A stretch of 64,000 nt of DNA from Corynebacterium renale (GCF_002563965.1 NZ_PDJF01000001.1:2284928-2348927), one strand, 5' to 3'; positions 9,138-18,773 are shown, counted from the first letter of the stretch. Made by a program: numbers and translations. The notes: a model not told the origin generated them from the letters alone.

Positions 9138-10502
9138 TTACTTAGCGACGACCCCGTGGTCTTCCGCTGCACGTTGTACCAGGGTGTAACGCCATTCCTT
9201 GAGTTCTGCGGGCAGCTCACCCTTCGATGGGTCTTTGATGTAGGCGCGCTCGCATGGATCGTACTTCCACAGCCAGTCTGCGTAGCGGTACCAGTTGCCT
9301 TCTGCCTGCTGGAACAGGTAATTGCGCAGCAGGCGTGCGGTGCCTGGCAGGTGCCACAGTTCGCCCCAGAAGCGTCCGGTGGTCTGGATGCGCGCCGCGC
9401 GGGGTGCACGTTCTGCTTCAACTTCTTTCAGGACTTCTTCCCACGCCGGTGTCCCACCGTTAGCCTGAGCGCTGTCTGCGGCGAAGGATGCGATTGCTTC
9501 GGCGTCTTCCATGGCCATCACAGCTCCCGAGGCCAGGTACTGCAGGGGCGGGTGGGCGGCGTCGCCAAGCAAGATCATGCGGCCGTCGGCCCACTCGTGG
9601 AGGGGTTCGCGGTCAGCCATCTGCCACCACTTGTCCTTCCACAACTTCTGGGAGCGCTCCTTGACGTACGGGATGCAGTGGTCGTACGCGGTGGCTAGTT
9701 CTTCGTTGTTGCCCCAGTCCTCGGGGATGTCGCCGGCGTCGCGGCCGTCGAGGTAGCGGTCCGACTGGAACACGCCAACCTGGTTGAGCAGCTCGCCGCC
9801 GCGCAGCTTGTACTGGATGAAGTGACAGTGTGGGCCGATATACCCGACGACGCCGTTAATGTCAGCGGCCTCCGGGTCGGTCTCCAGCGGGGAGGTTCCG
9901 CGGTAGGCAACATACGCGGAAGGAACGAGCTCGTCTTTAACCAGCTTGGGGCGCATAACCGAGTGGGAGCCGTCGAAACCGATGAGGATGTCCGCATGGA
10001 CGGTCTTTTCCTTATCTGACTTGCGGTCGTGCAGGAGGACGTCGATGCCTCCGTCAGTTGTTGTGCAGTCTTCGACGCGGATCCCGTTGTGCAGCTTCGC
10101 ACCCGCCTGCTGCGCTGCCTCCACCAACACGGACAGCAGGTCAGAGCGGTGAACCACCATGTAACGGCCGCCGAAGTGCTCCTCGAAGTCTTCGTCAAAG
10201 TTCATGGTCAAGATTGCGTCACCGTTGACGGCGTCGCGGAACTGCATGTACTCGGGCATGTACCCCAGGTCGACCAGGTGATCGAGCACACCCCACTTCT
10301 TGAGCATGCGCCAACCGTGCGGTCCGATCTGTAGGCCGGCGCCCACTTCCTTGAATTCAGAGGCCTGCTCGTACAGGGTCACATCTGCACCGCGTAGTGC
10401 AAGTGCCAGCGCGCCGGCTGCGCCACCGATGCCACCACCGGAGATGATGATGGTCTGGCCAGCGAGCTCTTGAGTTGGGTTCAGAGTGAATGGGGCGGTC
10501 AT
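9138..10502 (-). CDS. genH: 3-hydroxybenzoate 6-hydroxylase, FAD monooxygenase
   Basis: Predicted to convert 3-hydroxybenzoate to gentisate using NADH and O2. The 454-residue protein is a class A flavoprotein monooxygenase. It has a Rossmann GGGIGG motif near residue 22, a DG motif ([12 protein letters not shown] near 180) and an FAD-ribityl GD motif ([12 protein letters not shown] near 320). The assignment to 3-hydroxybenzoate rather than salicylate rests on its neighbours: an aromatic-acid transporter, gentisate dioxygenase and a GenR-like regulator in the arrangement known from C. glutamicum. GGAG precedes the ATG; it lies 75 nt after genK in a genKH operon. Confidence 0.88.
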   Translation of the reverse strand: MTAPFTLNPTQELAGQTIIISGGGIGGAAGALALALRGADVTLYEQASEFKEVGAGLQIGPHGWRMLKKWGVLDHLVDLGYMPEYMQFRDAVNGDAILTMNFDEDFEEHFGGRYMVVHRSDLLSVLVEAAQQAGAKLHNGIRVEDCTTTDGGIDVLLHDRKSDKEKTVHADILIGFDGSHSVMRPKLVKDELVPSAYVAYRGTSPLETDPEAADINGVVGYIGPHCHFIQYKLRGGELLNQVGVFQSDRYLDGRDAGDIPEDWGNNEELATAYDHCIPYVKERSQKLWKDKWWQMADREPLHEWADGRMILLGDAAHPPLQYLASGAVMAMEDAEAIASFAADSAQANGGTPAWEEVLKEVEAERAPRAARIQTTGRFWGELWHLPGTARLLRNYLFQQAEGNWYRYADWLWKYDPCERAYIKDPSKGELPAELKEWRYTLVQRAAEDHGVVAK

Positions 10503-10577
10503 GATGGTCTCCTTTGACGGGAAGTCGAACGGGATTGTGAAAAGCTATGGAGTTATAGGGCGCACCCGGGGTGGCCG

Positions 10578-11924
10578 CTAGGACACGGCCACCGGCTGCT
10601 TGGTGTCTTCCTTGACGTTGACCTGCGCGAACTTGAGCTCCTTGAGGTTGAGGATGAACAACGCCAGGGCGCTGAGGATGGCCGCACCACCGAACATGAT
10701 GTAGTTCGATCCCACGCCCAAGCCCATGGACAGCAGCAGGCCTGCTGCCTGTGGTGCGACAACCGCCCCCAGGCGGCCCACACCGAGCGCCCAGCCCAAC
10801 GCCGTGCCGCGCAGGTTGTGCGGGTAGAAGTTCGCAACGGCGGCAATGATCAGGATCTGGGTGCCGTGGGTACCCACGCCCGCTGCAATGAGGATGAGGT
10901 ACACCATCCACACGGGTGGGTGCATCAGCAGGATCAGCAGCGCAACACCTGCCACGCCAGCTGCGACGACGCCCGTACGCAGGGTTCCGAAGCGGTCGCC
11001 AGCCCACGCGGTGGTCACCGAGCCCAGAACCGCGCCGAGATTCAGCGCCAGGGTGAACATCAGGGCTGCACCCAGGTTGTAGCCTGCGGTCTCCATGAGG
11101 CGTGGCAACCAGGTGCCCAGGCCGTACCAGGCCAGCAGGGTGACAAACGTTGCGATGGCGAACCAGATGGAGACGTCGCGGTAGCGTCCTACCAGCAGGT
11201 CTTTGAAGCCGGCAGGCTCGTCGTGGCCTTCGCGTGCCTCGTAGTCCGCTTCGATCGCTTTCGACGACGGGATGACCTTGAGCGCGATGGGTAGTCCAAC
11301 AACGAGTGGGATGAACGCCAGCAGGAACATGATGCGCCATCCTTCTTCGTGCGCGGGAACGATCCACTGTGCGGCTACTGCGGCGATGGAACCACCAATG
11401 GGCACGCCGGACATCATGACGGTGGACCACGCCGCGATCTTGTTGCGGGGAACCAGATCCGAGGTCATGGCGTTGACTGATGGAACCAAGCCGCCCAAGC
11501 CGATACCTGCGATGAGGCGGAAGGCTGCGAATACCCAGGGGTTCGGTGCGACCGCACACAGCAGGGTGAAGATGGAAAGCACCAGCACCGACCCGATGAC
11601 TGCGGTCTTGCGGCCCAGGGAGTCAGAGAGCCGTCCCACAATCACGGCCCCGATGACCATCCCCAGGAAGGCGGTAGAACCGATGGCCCCGAGGGCGGTG
11701 TTGTCCAACCCCCATTCGTGAGCAAGTGAGGTTTGGACGGTTCCGTAGACGATGAGGTCATAGCCATCGAATACGACGAAGAACCAGCCGACAAGAACTG
11801 CCGCTAGACGACGTCCCGAAATACCGAGGACCGTGAAGCGTCCATCCTTGCCGCGCTTAACTGGCGGATAGGGAGCAGTTGGGATAACTGGCTCTCCATT
11901 GGGTGCGGTTGTTGGTGAAGTCAT
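10578..11924 (-). CDS. genK: Aromatic acid:H+ symporter (AAHS family)
   Basis: Major-facilitator uptake system for 3-hydroxybenzoate and/or gentisate, about 448 residues with 12 hydrophobic segments. The FVVFDGYDLIVYGT motif in TM1 is the hallmark of the PcaK/BenK aromatic-acid symporters; GRLSDSLGRKT follows in the first cytoplasmic loop. The ATG at 11924 is preferred over an upstream in-frame extension that would run through the intergenic promoter and into genR. Divergent from genR, and shares the intergenic region with a GenR-type operator at 11964-11980. Confidence 0.9.
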   Translation of the reverse strand: MTSPTTAPNGEPVIPTAPYPPVKRGKDGRFTVLGISGRRLAAVLVGWFFVVFDGYDLIVYGTVQTSLAHEWGLDNTALGAIGSTAFLGMVIGAVIVGRLSDSLGRKTAVIGSVLVLSIFTLLCAVAPNPWVFAAFRLIAGIGLGGLVPSVNAMTSDLVPRNKIAAWSTVMMSGVPIGGSIAAVAAQWIVPAHEEGWRIMFLLAFIPLVVGLPIALKVIPSSKAIEADYEAREGHDEPAGFKDLLVGRYRDVSIWFAIATFVTLLAWYGLGTWLPRLMETAGYNLGAALMFTLALNLGAVLGSVTTAWAGDRFGTLRTGVVAAGVAGVALLILLMHPPVWMVYLILIAAGVGTHGTQILIIAAVANFYPHNLRGTALGWALGVGRLGAVVAPQAAGLLLSMGLGVGSNYIMFGGAAILSALALFILNLKELKFAQVNVKEDTKQPVAVS

Positions 11925-11963
11925 GTCACCATCATTTAAGTGACGTAGGCTACAATCAAAATG

Positions 11964-11980
11964 TTTCCACATAGCGGAAA
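11964..11980. promoter_or_regulatory. Predicted GenR operator upstream of genR/genK
   Basis: TTTCC-N7-GGAAA inverted repeat. The same core (TTCC-ACATNGC-GGAA) recurs at 12791-12807 in front of genD. It lies just downstream of TAGGCT/TACAAT -10-like boxes at about 11946-11956, so it could block genR's own promoter. My recollection is that the GenR site in C. glutamicum is an ATTCC-N7/5-GGAAT type motif, which fits. Confidence 0.7.
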
Positions 11981-11990
11981 GGATTGGTCC

Positions 11991-12755
11991 ATGCTCCGAG
12001 AAACCCCACCCCCCAAGGAATTCCTCACTTCGGTTGATATCGCACTGCGCGCCATCTTGACACTTCGCGACGCCGGTTCCGTGACTGTGTCCAGCCTGGC
12101 TCACGAGTTAGACGTCACCGCCTCCAGCGCCCACCGCACCCTGCAAATGCTGCGCTACCGGGGTTTTGCCGTGCAGGCCCAAAACCGCAGTTACCTACCA
12201 GGCCCGGCACTGGCCGCCCGGCACGTGGCCCGCGGTGAAGGCGAAGAACTTATCAAGCTGTGCCAGCACCACATGCGCGGCATCGTCGCAGCCACAGGCG
12301 AGACCTGCCACCTTGTCACCCTGTCTGAAAATCAGTGCAACTTCCTCTACACGGAAGAAAGCCCCAAACCTGTGCGCGTTGGCGACCGTAGAGGTCAGGT
12401 CATTCCGGCAGAACAGAATTCTGGCGGCCTCGCCATGCTTGCCGACCTTTCCGCAAAGGACCTGCGCACCCTGTACCCCACCATGCCCGACACGGAGTTC
12501 GCCGAATTGCGCCGCAAGCTCCACAAGTTCCGCAGTCAGGGCTTTGCCACGAACACTGGAATTTTTGAACCCGAAGTATCCGCCCTGGGCCTGGCCTTAC
12601 ACAACGACCTCGGCGATACCCTCGGCGCGATAGCGATCGCCGTGCCTACCGCACGTTTTCCCGAGGTTCGGGAGGAATGCATCCGCGCCTTGCGCACGTA
12701 TGGGGCCGACCTCAACCGCACATTGGAACGCTCGGGCATGTTTGTTCACCAGTAA
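11991..12755 (+). CDS. genR: IclR-family regulator of 3-hydroxybenzoate/gentisate genes
   Basis: Transcription factor of 254 residues. An N-terminal winged helix-turn-helix (SVTVSSLAHELDVTASSAHRTL, about residues 24-45) is followed by an IclR effector-binding domain (about 75-250) that should sense the aromatic substrate. The ATG at 11991 is chosen for the GAAAGG site 8 nt upstream; an ATG at 11961 lies inside the operator region. Position between genKH and genDFM, plus matching palindromes before both promoters, supports control of both operons and itself. Confidence 0.9.
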   Translation: MLRETPPPKEFLTSVDIALRAILTLRDAGSVTVSSLAHELDVTASSAHRTLQMLRYRGFAVQAQNRSYLPGPALAARHVARGEGEELIKLCQHHMRGIVAATGETCHLVTLSENQCNFLYTEESPKPVRVGDRRGQVIPAEQNSGGLAMLADLSAKDLRTLYPTMPDTEFAELRRKLHKFRSQGFATNTGIFEPEVSALGLALHNDLGDTLGAIAIAVPTARFPEVREECIRALRTYGADLNRTLERSGMFVHQ

Positions 12756-12790
12756 ACGGGGGTAGGTTGCACCCACCCCCTCCCCCACAC

Positions 12791-12807
12791 ATTCCACATG
12801 GCGGAAA
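12791..12807. promoter_or_regulatory. Predicted GenR operator upstream of genDFM
   Basis: ATTCC-ACATGGC-GGAAA, differing from the 11964 site by one base in the spacer. A weaker relative (ATTC...GGAA) occurs about 38 bp downstream at 12830-12845 and could be a second binding site. Confidence 0.7.
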
Positions 12808-12920
12808 AATATTGTGAGCCACGACGCACATTCTTATGTTGGAAGTCACACGGACAGCAAAAGCCGCTTGAGGCCATACAGTCCGACCATGCTGAACCGA
12901 CCGAGACGAAAGGGATTCAC

Positions 12921-14066
12921 ATGAGTGCACCAACCGACAGCTCCCCCCAACTGGGCTCAGAATACGTAGCCCCACGCGTTCCCAACCAGCCACCACCAGC
13001 GACCCCAGAAGAACTTGCTGAGCTGGAGGCCATGTACAAGCGCATGGACGAAACCTACATGAAGCCACTGTGGACACAGATTGGTGGCCTCATGCCAGAC
13101 ACCCCAGAACCACGCGCTGTGGCTCACCACTGGGACTGGGAAGAGCTGTACAAGCTCGCCCAGCGTTCCGGTGAACTTGTTCCCGTCGGTCGCGGTGGCG
13201 AACGCCGCGCTATCGGCCTGGCTAACCCAGGTCTGGACGGCAACACATACATCTCCCCGACCCTGTGGTGCGCGATTCAGTACCTGGGCCCAGGCGAAAA
13301 TGCGCCGGAGCACCGCCACTCGCAGAACGCGTTCCGCTTTGTTGTTGAAGGTGAGGGCGTATGGACCGTCGTTAATGGCGATCCTGTCCCCATGCGCCGC
13401 GGTGACTTCCTCCTGACACCGGGCTGGAACTTCCACGGCCACCACAACATTGCCACCGAGCCGATGGCATGGATCGACGGCCTGGACATCCCGTTCGCGC
13501 ACCAGATGGATACCGGCTTCTTCGAATACGGCACCGAAGAACTTACCGACGAATCCACCCCAGAGAAGTCCCGCTCCGAGCAGTTGTGGGCACACCCCGG
13601 CCTGCGCCCACTGTCCTTCCCGGGCGCACAGACCAGTTCGCCGATTGGCCGCTACGCGTGGGAGCACACCGACGCAGCGCTCAACGACCAGCTTGCGCTC
13701 GAGGATGCCGGCCACGCAGGTGTGGTCAGCCCAGGACACGCCGCGATTCGGTACACGAACCCGACCACCGGTGGCGACGTCATGACTACCATCCGCGCCG
13801 AGTTCCACCGCCTGCGCCCAGGCGCGTCGTCGACCCCGGTCCACGAGGTGGGCAACCGCGTCTTCCAGGTCTTCGAAGGCAGCGCCACGATTCACGTGGG
13901 TGATAAAACGTTTGAGGCCCGTCACGGCGACATCGTCAATGTACCGTCGTGGCAGAAGTGGTCCATCGACGCCGGCTCGGACGGTGTGGACCTATTCTGC
14001 TTCTCCGACCACCCAATCTTTGAGGCACTGCACCTCGCACGCACGTACACCCCGAAAGGAATTTAA
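12921..14066 (+). CDS. genD: Gentisate 1,2-dioxygenase
   Basis: Fe(II)-dependent ring-cleavage enzyme converting gentisate to maleylpyruvate. The 381-residue protein has two cupin domains. The N-terminal cupin carries the metal site PEHRHSQNAFRFVVEGEG near residue 130 and the second His segment GWNFHGHHN near 175. The C-terminal cupin (RAEFHRLRPGASSTPVHEVG near 295) has fewer His ligands, as is usual. The ATG at 12921 follows AAAGGGA at proper distance. First gene of the genDFM operon; genF starts 3 nt after its stop. Confidence 0.95.
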   Translation: MSAPTDSSPQLGSEYVAPRVPNQPPPATPEELAELEAMYKRMDETYMKPLWTQIGGLMPDTPEPRAVAHHWDWEELYKLAQRSGELVPVGRGGERRAIGLANPGLDGNTYISPTLWCAIQYLGPGENAPEHRHSQNAFRFVVEGEGVWTVVNGDPVPMRRGDFLLTPGWNFHGHHNIATEPMAWIDGLDIPFAHQMDTGFFEYGTEELTDESTPEKSRSEQLWAHPGLRPLSFPGAQTSSPIGRYAWEHTDAALNDQLALEDAGHAGVVSPGHAAIRYTNPTTGGDVMTTIRAEFHRLRPGASSTPVHEVGNRVFQVFEGSATIHVGDKTFEARHGDIVNVPSWQKWSIDAGSDGVDLFCFSDHPIFEALHLARTYTPKGI

Positions 14067-14069
14067 ATT

Positions 14070-14891
14070 ATGCGCCTGATCACTCTCCGTACCGCTGAAG
14101 GAACCACCGCCGCACGCCTGACCGGCGACAACACCGCTGTGAAGCTGCCTTACAAGGACCTCTCCGAGCTGCTCGGCCAGGAGAACTGGGAAGAGCTCGC
14201 AGCCGCTGAAGGCGAAGAAGTCTCCTTTGAGAACACGGACCTAGACGCCGTGGTCCCCCGCCCGCGCAAGATTGTCTGCGTCGGCCTGAACTACGCCAAC
14301 CACATCAAAGAAATGGGCCGTGACCTGCCGAAGGTGCCCACACTCTTCGTCAAGTTCCCGGACGCGCTCGTCGGGCCATACGACGACGTCAACGTCCCTG
14401 AGTGGGGCAACAAGGCACTCGACTGGGAAGGCGAGCTGGCCGTGGTGATCGGCAAGCGCGCACGCCGCGTCAAGAAGGAAGACGCCGCTGAGTACATCGC
14501 TGGCTACGCCGTGATGAACGACTACACCCAGCGCGACTACCAGTACGCCACCCTCCAGTGGCACCAGGGCAAGTCCCTGGAGAAGTCCGCAGGCTTTGGC
14601 CCTTGGCTGACCACGCGCGACTCCTTCGAGTTCGGCGGCGAACTGGCAACCTACCTCAACGACGAGAAGGTGCAGTCCACTCCGACCGACGACCTGGTCT
14701 TTAACCCAGAAGCTCTCATCGAGTACATCACCCACATCTACCCGCTGGATGCTGGCGACGTCATCGTCACCGGCACCCCAGGTGGCGTCGGCCATGCACG
14801 CGACCCGAAGCGCTACATTGGCGACGGCGACGTGGTCGCTGTAGAGATCGACGGCCTGGGCCGCATCGCCAACAAGACGGTGTTCGAGTAA
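14070..14891 (+). CDS. genF: Fumarylpyruvate hydrolase (FAH family)
   Basis: Cleaves fumarylpyruvate to fumarate and pyruvate, the last gentisate-pathway step. The 273-residue protein has the FAH catalytic core from about residue 70: [32 protein letters not shown] and the metal ligand region [13 protein letters not shown], then [14 protein letters not shown] and the [12 protein letters not shown] loop. Its stop codon overlaps the genM start by one base (TAATG), indicating translational coupling. Confidence 0.94.
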   Translation: MRLITLRTAEGTTAARLTGDNTAVKLPYKDLSELLGQENWEELAAAEGEEVSFENTDLDAVVPRPRKIVCVGLNYANHIKEMGRDLPKVPTLFVKFPDALVGPYDDVNVPEWGNKALDWEGELAVVIGKRARRVKKEDAAEYIAGYAVMNDYTQRDYQYATLQWHQGKSLEKSAGFGPWLTTRDSFEFGGELATYLNDEKVQSTPTDDLVFNPEALIEYITHIYPLDAGDVIVTGTPGGVGHARDPKRYIGDGDVVAVEIDGLGRIANKTVFE

Positions 14892-15598
14892 TGAGCTTTC
14901 ACGATCTGCCTCTTGAAGAGCGCCTACAGTTAACCCGCCGCGGCACGGCCCATTATTCGGGCCAGGTGGCCTTGCTGGATAATGCGGACTTCGGCGAGCC
15001 GACGCTTCTTCCAGGCTGGTCGCGGTCACACCTCATCGCACACGTCGCCTACAACGCAGCAGCACTGTGCAACCTCATGCACTGGGCGGAAACCGGTGAG
15101 GAAACCCCGATGTACGCATCCCCCGATGCACGCGGTAAGGAGATCGAATTCGGGGCCACTCTGATCCCGGATGCGCTGCGCAACCTGCACGACCACACCG
15201 TCGCACGGTTGGACGTGGCGTGGCGTGATGCCTCCGACTCCGCATGGGAAGCAGAGGTCAAAACCGCGCAAGGGCGTACCGTCCCCGCGTCGGAGACGCT
15301 GTGGATGCGCACCCGTGAAGTCTGGCTGCACGCCGTTGACTTGGACGTCACCGCAGGCTTTGGTGACATTCCGGAGGTCATCCTCGAGACGCTCCTCGAA
15401 GAGATCCCCGGAAAGTGGCGCGGCAATGGTGACGGCCAAGACCTGATCATGGTCGCCACCGACACAGACCACCGCGTCGCGGTCGGCGATGACTCTAGCG
15501 TCGAAGTACGCGGCACCTTGGCCGGCTTAGTTCGCTGGGCTTCCGGCCGTGGGAATGAAGGCGTAGACACTGAGCTGTGCCCACCACGCTGGCTCTAG
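14891..15598 (+). CDS. genM: Mycothiol-dependent maleylpyruvate isomerase
   Basis: Isomerises maleylpyruvate to fumarylpyruvate with mycothiol as cofactor, the actinobacterial replacement for glutathione-dependent enzymes. The 235-residue protein shows the DinB/MDMPI fold: an N-terminal helical bundle with the metal His in WSRSHLIAHVAYNA near residue 48 and the Glu/His pair in TREVWLHAVDLD near 145, then a small C-terminal domain ending in CPPRWL. Last gene of genDFM; a 15-bp hairpin follows. Confidence 0.92.
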   Translation: MSFHDLPLEERLQLTRRGTAHYSGQVALLDNADFGEPTLLPGWSRSHLIAHVAYNAAALCNLMHWAETGEETPMYASPDARGKEIEFGATLIPDALRNLHDHTVARLDVAWRDASDSAWEAEVKTAQGRTVPASETLWMRTREVWLHAVDLDVTAGFGDIPEVILETLLEEIPGKWRGNGDGQDLIMVATDTDHRVAVGDDSSVEVRGTLAGLVRWASGRGNEGVDTELCPPRWL

Positions 15599-15610
15599 GA
15601 CTGCACACAC

Positions 15611-15645
15611 AGCGCGCGCTACCCGAACTCCGGGTAGCGCGCGCT
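15611..15645 (+). terminator. Terminator after genDFM
   Basis: Perfect 15-bp stem (15611-15625 with 15631-15645), AACTC loop. No U tract; may also serve the convergent nitronate monooxygenase gene. Confidence 0.7.
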
Positions 15646-15652
15646 GAGCGTG

Positions 15653-16624
15653 TTAGGCGTCCCAGCCGGTAGCAATCTCACGCATGATCTCACCAGCGGG
15701 CGCCTCGCGGCCGGCGCGGTAATTCTCGCCCGCGAGGCAATACTCGTAGCCGGGCTCGCTCCGGCGCGGTGCCAGCAGTGCGTTCAAGTAGGGGTACGTC
15801 GGAGGCATTTCCGGGTGCTCCCGGGTGAACTCGGTCTCCAGGCCGCGGGCCCAGCGGCCAGAAAAAGCGCGGGTACTTACAGAATCGCGCTCCCCCGCAA
15901 CCAGCAGCTCTCGGTTCGCTTGCGAGGTCCCCGCCTCCGGGGTACGCAGCAATGCAGTGCCTACCGCAACGGCTACAGCGCCACGCTCTGTGACCGGAGG
16001 GACGTCGTTAGGCCCCATGATTCCTCCGGCGGCAATGAGCGGGACGTTGACCGCCTTCGAAATGCCTTTTAGTAGGGCCGGTAGAGAACGCAGATCGGGA
16101 ATGTCTTGGACGCTCCACGTACCGCGGTGTCCGCCCGCGGAAGGCCCCTGGACGATGAGTGCATCAGCCCCGGCGCGCACGGCTGCCAGGGCGCTGTGTT
16201 CGTTGGTCACGGTAACCCAGGCTTCGATGCCGCGGTCGTGGAGCCGGCGCATCTCCGCTGCGGTAAAGGTTCCGAACATGCTGGACACTACGGCTGGGGT
16301 GCGTGGGTGGTCCAGAATCATGGCTAGTTTTTGGGACCAGCCGTTGGTCAGGTTGACGTCGGGAAGCTCTTCATGAGAAACACCGAGCGCCTTACGCACA
16401 GGCTTGAGGTCCCAGTACGGGATTTGTGGGCTGAAGAGGTTCACTCCGAAATGGCTGGTAGTGGCATCCATCTGGGCGGACAGTTCTTCGACGCTGCACA
16501 CGCCACCGGTCAGGAAGCCGAGTCCGCCGGCGTCGGCGGCGGCGTTGACGAGGGCTGGGGTGGAGGGGCCGCCGGCCATCGGGGCTGCGATGACGGGAAT
16601 ATCCAGGTTCTCAAGAACAGTCAT
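15653..16624 (-). CDS. Nitronate monooxygenase / NPD-family flavoprotein
   Basis: FMN-dependent TIM-barrel enzyme of 323 residues related to 2-nitropropane dioxygenase. It likely detoxifies propionate-3-nitronate-type alkyl nitronates, though some relatives are enoyl reductases. Signatures: IPVIAAPMAGGPSTPALV at the N terminus, VQGPSAGGHRGTW near residue 140 (FMN/substrate loop with the conserved His) and PLIAAGGIMGPNDV near 205. A TAAAGT -10-like box lies 6 nt before the ATG, which suggests a leaderless message. Not part of the gen operon: opposite strand, separated by a terminator. Confidence 0.85.
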   Translation of the reverse strand: MTVLENLDIPVIAAPMAGGPSTPALVNAAADAGGLGFLTGGVCSVEELSAQMDATTSHFGVNLFSPQIPYWDLKPVRKALGVSHEELPDVNLTNGWSQKLAMILDHPRTPAVVSSMFGTFTAAEMRRLHDRGIEAWVTVTNEHSALAAVRAGADALIVQGPSAGGHRGTWSVQDIPDLRSLPALLKGISKAVNVPLIAAGGIMGPNDVPPVTERGAVAVAVGTALLRTPEAGTSQANRELLVAGERDSVSTRAFSGRWARGLETEFTREHPEMPPTYPYLNALLAPRRSEPGYEYCLAGENYRAGREAPAGEIMREIATGWDA

Positions 16625-16661
16625 GCTTCTACTTTAAGCTAGCTATGACACAATAACGACC

Positions 16662-17249
16662 ATGAGTTTCCTAGACACGATCCGTTCGTTCTTCCGCCGC
16701 TCCCAGCCGGCGCCACAGCCCACCCCCAATGTTGAGGGCGCGGAGTGGCTGGTCGTAGGTTTGGGTAACCCCGGTCCGAAGTATGTAGGAAACCGGCACA
16801 ACGTGGGCTTTCTGGCCACGGACATCCTGCTCGAAGGCGAACCGCTCGACGGCGTCGCAGTGCTCAAACCCACCACGTACATGAACCTGTCCGGTGAGGC
16901 GGTGGCACCGCTCGCAGAGGCGCTCGGCTTAAGCCCCGACCGGATTATTGTGCTTCACGACGAACTCGACCTCCCCGCAGGTACCGTCCGCATCAAAGTG
17001 GGCGGAAACGAAAATGGGCACAACGGTTTGAAGTCCATTACCGAACATCTTGGCACCCGCGACTACGTGCGCGTACGCATCGGCATCGGGCGCCCTCCCA
17101 AGGATTCTGGGGTTTCTATCCCAGATTGGGTGCTTGCCGATTTCACCGAACCCGAAATGGATGCCGCACTGGAGCGGGCCGCGCAGGCAGCGGCACTGGT
17201 TGCGCGCGAGGGCGTACAGAAAGCCCAGAACGTTATCCACGCAGAATAA
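16662..17249 (+). CDS. pth: Peptidyl-tRNA hydrolase paralogue (second pth)
   Basis: Second Pth-family protein, 195 residues, with an N-terminal extension of about 27 residues (MSFLDTIRSFFRRSQ, amphipathic and basic). It keeps GLGNPGPKYVGNRHNVGF, YMNLSGE, LHDELDLPAG and ENGHNGLKS, so all catalytic residues are present. Relative to the copy at 8610 it lacks about 15 residues between the catalytic His and MNLSG, the segment with WTRHK. The paralogue is expected in corynebacteria. Whether both are active is unknown. Confidence 0.92.
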   Translation: MSFLDTIRSFFRRSQPAPQPTPNVEGAEWLVVGLGNPGPKYVGNRHNVGFLATDILLEGEPLDGVAVLKPTTYMNLSGEAVAPLAEALGLSPDRIIVLHDELDLPAGTVRIKVGGNENGHNGLKSITEHLGTRDYVRVRIGIGRPPKDSGVSIPDWVLADFTEPEMDAALERAAQAAALVAREGVQKAQNVIHAE

Positions 17250-17279
17250 AAGGCTGGCAGCCGGTGCTGCCAGCCTTTT
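17248..17279. terminator. Bidirectional terminator between pth and gapB
   Basis: 13-bp stem (17248-17260 with 17267-17279) flanked by A and T runs on both sides, between two convergent genes. Confidence 0.85.
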
Positions 17280-17291
17280 AGGCCCCTCTGC

Positions 17292-18740
17292 TTAGAGGTC
17301 AGCTGGTGCGGTGCGCTGTGGCAGCACCTTCGGGCGGGCGCCACCGATGTGCTCGATGATGCGTACTACCTGGTTGGAGTAGCCGAACTCGTTGTCGTAC
17401 CACACGTAGAGCACCAGGTGCTTGCCGTTGGCGATGGTTGCGAGGCCGTCGACAATGCCTGTGTGGGTGGTGCCGACGAAGTCAGTGGAGACCACCTCTG
17501 GAGAATGGATCCAGTCGATCTGCTGACGCAGCGTGGAGTGCAGGGAGACGCGGCGGAGGAACTCATTGACCTCATCCTTGTCAGTGTCCTTTTCCAGCGT
17601 GAGGTTGAGCACTGCCATGGACACGTCCGGGGTAGGAACGCGGATAGCGTTGCCGCTGAGCTTGCCCTCTAGCTCAGGGAGTGCCTTTGCGACGGCCTTA
17701 GCCGCACCCGTTTCAGTGAGCACCATATTCAGGCCTGCGGCACGGCCACGGCGGGCTCCCTTGTGGAAGTTGTCGATCAGATTCTGGTCATTGGTGTAGG
17801 AGTGGATGGTTTCCACGTGACCGTTGACCACACCGTAGCGGTCGTTGATGACCTTGAGCACTGGGGTAATCGCGTTCGTGGTACACGATGCCGCGGTGAT
17901 AATCGTGTCGTCAGCGGTGATGGCATCGTGGTTGATGCCGTAGACCACGTTCTTCAGGTTGCCCTTGCCCGGCGCGGTGAGCACAACCTTGGACACACCC
18001 TTGGCCTGCAGGTGCTGGCTGAGGCCCTCTTCGTCGCGCCAGCGGCCGGTGTTGTCCACGACGATTGCGTCGTTGATTCCGTACTCGGTGTAGTCCACGG
18101 TTGCCGGGTCGTTGGAGTAGATGAACTGGATTGGGGTGCCGTTGGCCCACACAATGTTGGCTTCCTCGTCGACGGAAATCGTGCCGTCGAAAGCGCCGTG
18201 GATGGAATCGCGGCGCAACAGGGAGGCGCGCTTGGTCAGGTCGTCGTCGGAGTTTTTACGCACGACGACTGCGCGGAGACGGATGCCGTCGTATAGCGCC
18301 TGACGGCTGATCAGGATACGTGCCAGCAGACGGCCGATGCGGCCGAATCCGTATAGGACAACATCCTTGTGCTCGGTGGTGGGGCCGGTGCCGATGACCT
18401 CGTCGAGTTCACGCTCGAGGAATGCGCGCAGGTCGCCGCCTTCCTTCTCGTAGCGGTAGGCCAGCTGTCCGACGTCAATAGACGCGGTACCCAGGTTGAG
18501 TTCGCCGAGTTCGCGGATGATGTTCAGCGAATCCTGCAGCGGGAGTTCTTTATCCGTGATGTGGCGTGCGTAGCGATGCGCCTTGATGACCTCATTGTCA
18601 TTGAGATTGGTCAGCAGACGGCCGAAAACGGAAACCACTGCATTGTTATTGCGGTGCAGGCTACCGATCAAAGGGAGCATCTGCTGGGCAAGTTCTACGC
18701 GTTCGTTCCAATCGTGGTGGTGAGTGGTAGTCGAAGTCAC
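17292..18740 (-). CDS. gapB: Glyceraldehyde-3-phosphate dehydrogenase, long form
   Basis: Oxidoreductase for glyceraldehyde-3-phosphate and 1,3-bisphosphoglycerate; in corynebacteria the long GapB form is usually linked to gluconeogenesis. A GTG at 18740 gives about 482 residues and sits after AAAAGG; a TTG at 18773 is a less likely start. An N-terminal helical extension of about 120 residues precedes the Rossmann domain (YGFGRIGRLLARIL near 130). The catalytic Cys is in TAASCTTNAITP near 295, and HSYTNDQN follows. The extension is what distinguishes it from the 335-residue glycolytic enzyme. Confidence 0.93.
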   Translation of the reverse strand: MTSTTTHHHDWNERVELAQQMLPLIGSLHRNNNAVVSVFGRLLTNLNDNEVIKAHRYARHITDKELPLQDSLNIIRELGELNLGTASIDVGQLAYRYEKEGGDLRAFLERELDEVIGTGPTTEHKDVVLYGFGRIGRLLARILISRQALYDGIRLRAVVVRKNSDDDLTKRASLLRRDSIHGAFDGTISVDEEANIVWANGTPIQFIYSNDPATVDYTEYGINDAIVVDNTGRWRDEEGLSQHLQAKGVSKVVLTAPGKGNLKNVVYGINHDAITADDTIITAASCTTNAITPVLKVINDRYGVVNGHVETIHSYTNDQNLIDNFHKGARRGRAAGLNMVLTETGAAKAVAKALPELEGKLSGNAIRVPTPDVSMAVLNLTLEKDTDKDEVNEFLRRVSLHSTLRQQIDWIHSPEVVSTDFVGTTHTGIVDGLATIANGKHLVLYVWYDNEFGYSNQVVRIIEHIGGARPKVLPQRTAPADL

Positions 18741-18773
18741 GGGTAAATCAATCCTTTTGGAATCGTGTGCCAA

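Noticed and set aside
10357..11559. 400-aa open frame overlapping genK and genH on the same strand
   Set aside because: Arg/Pro-rich shadow frame; genK and genH read through with all family motifs.
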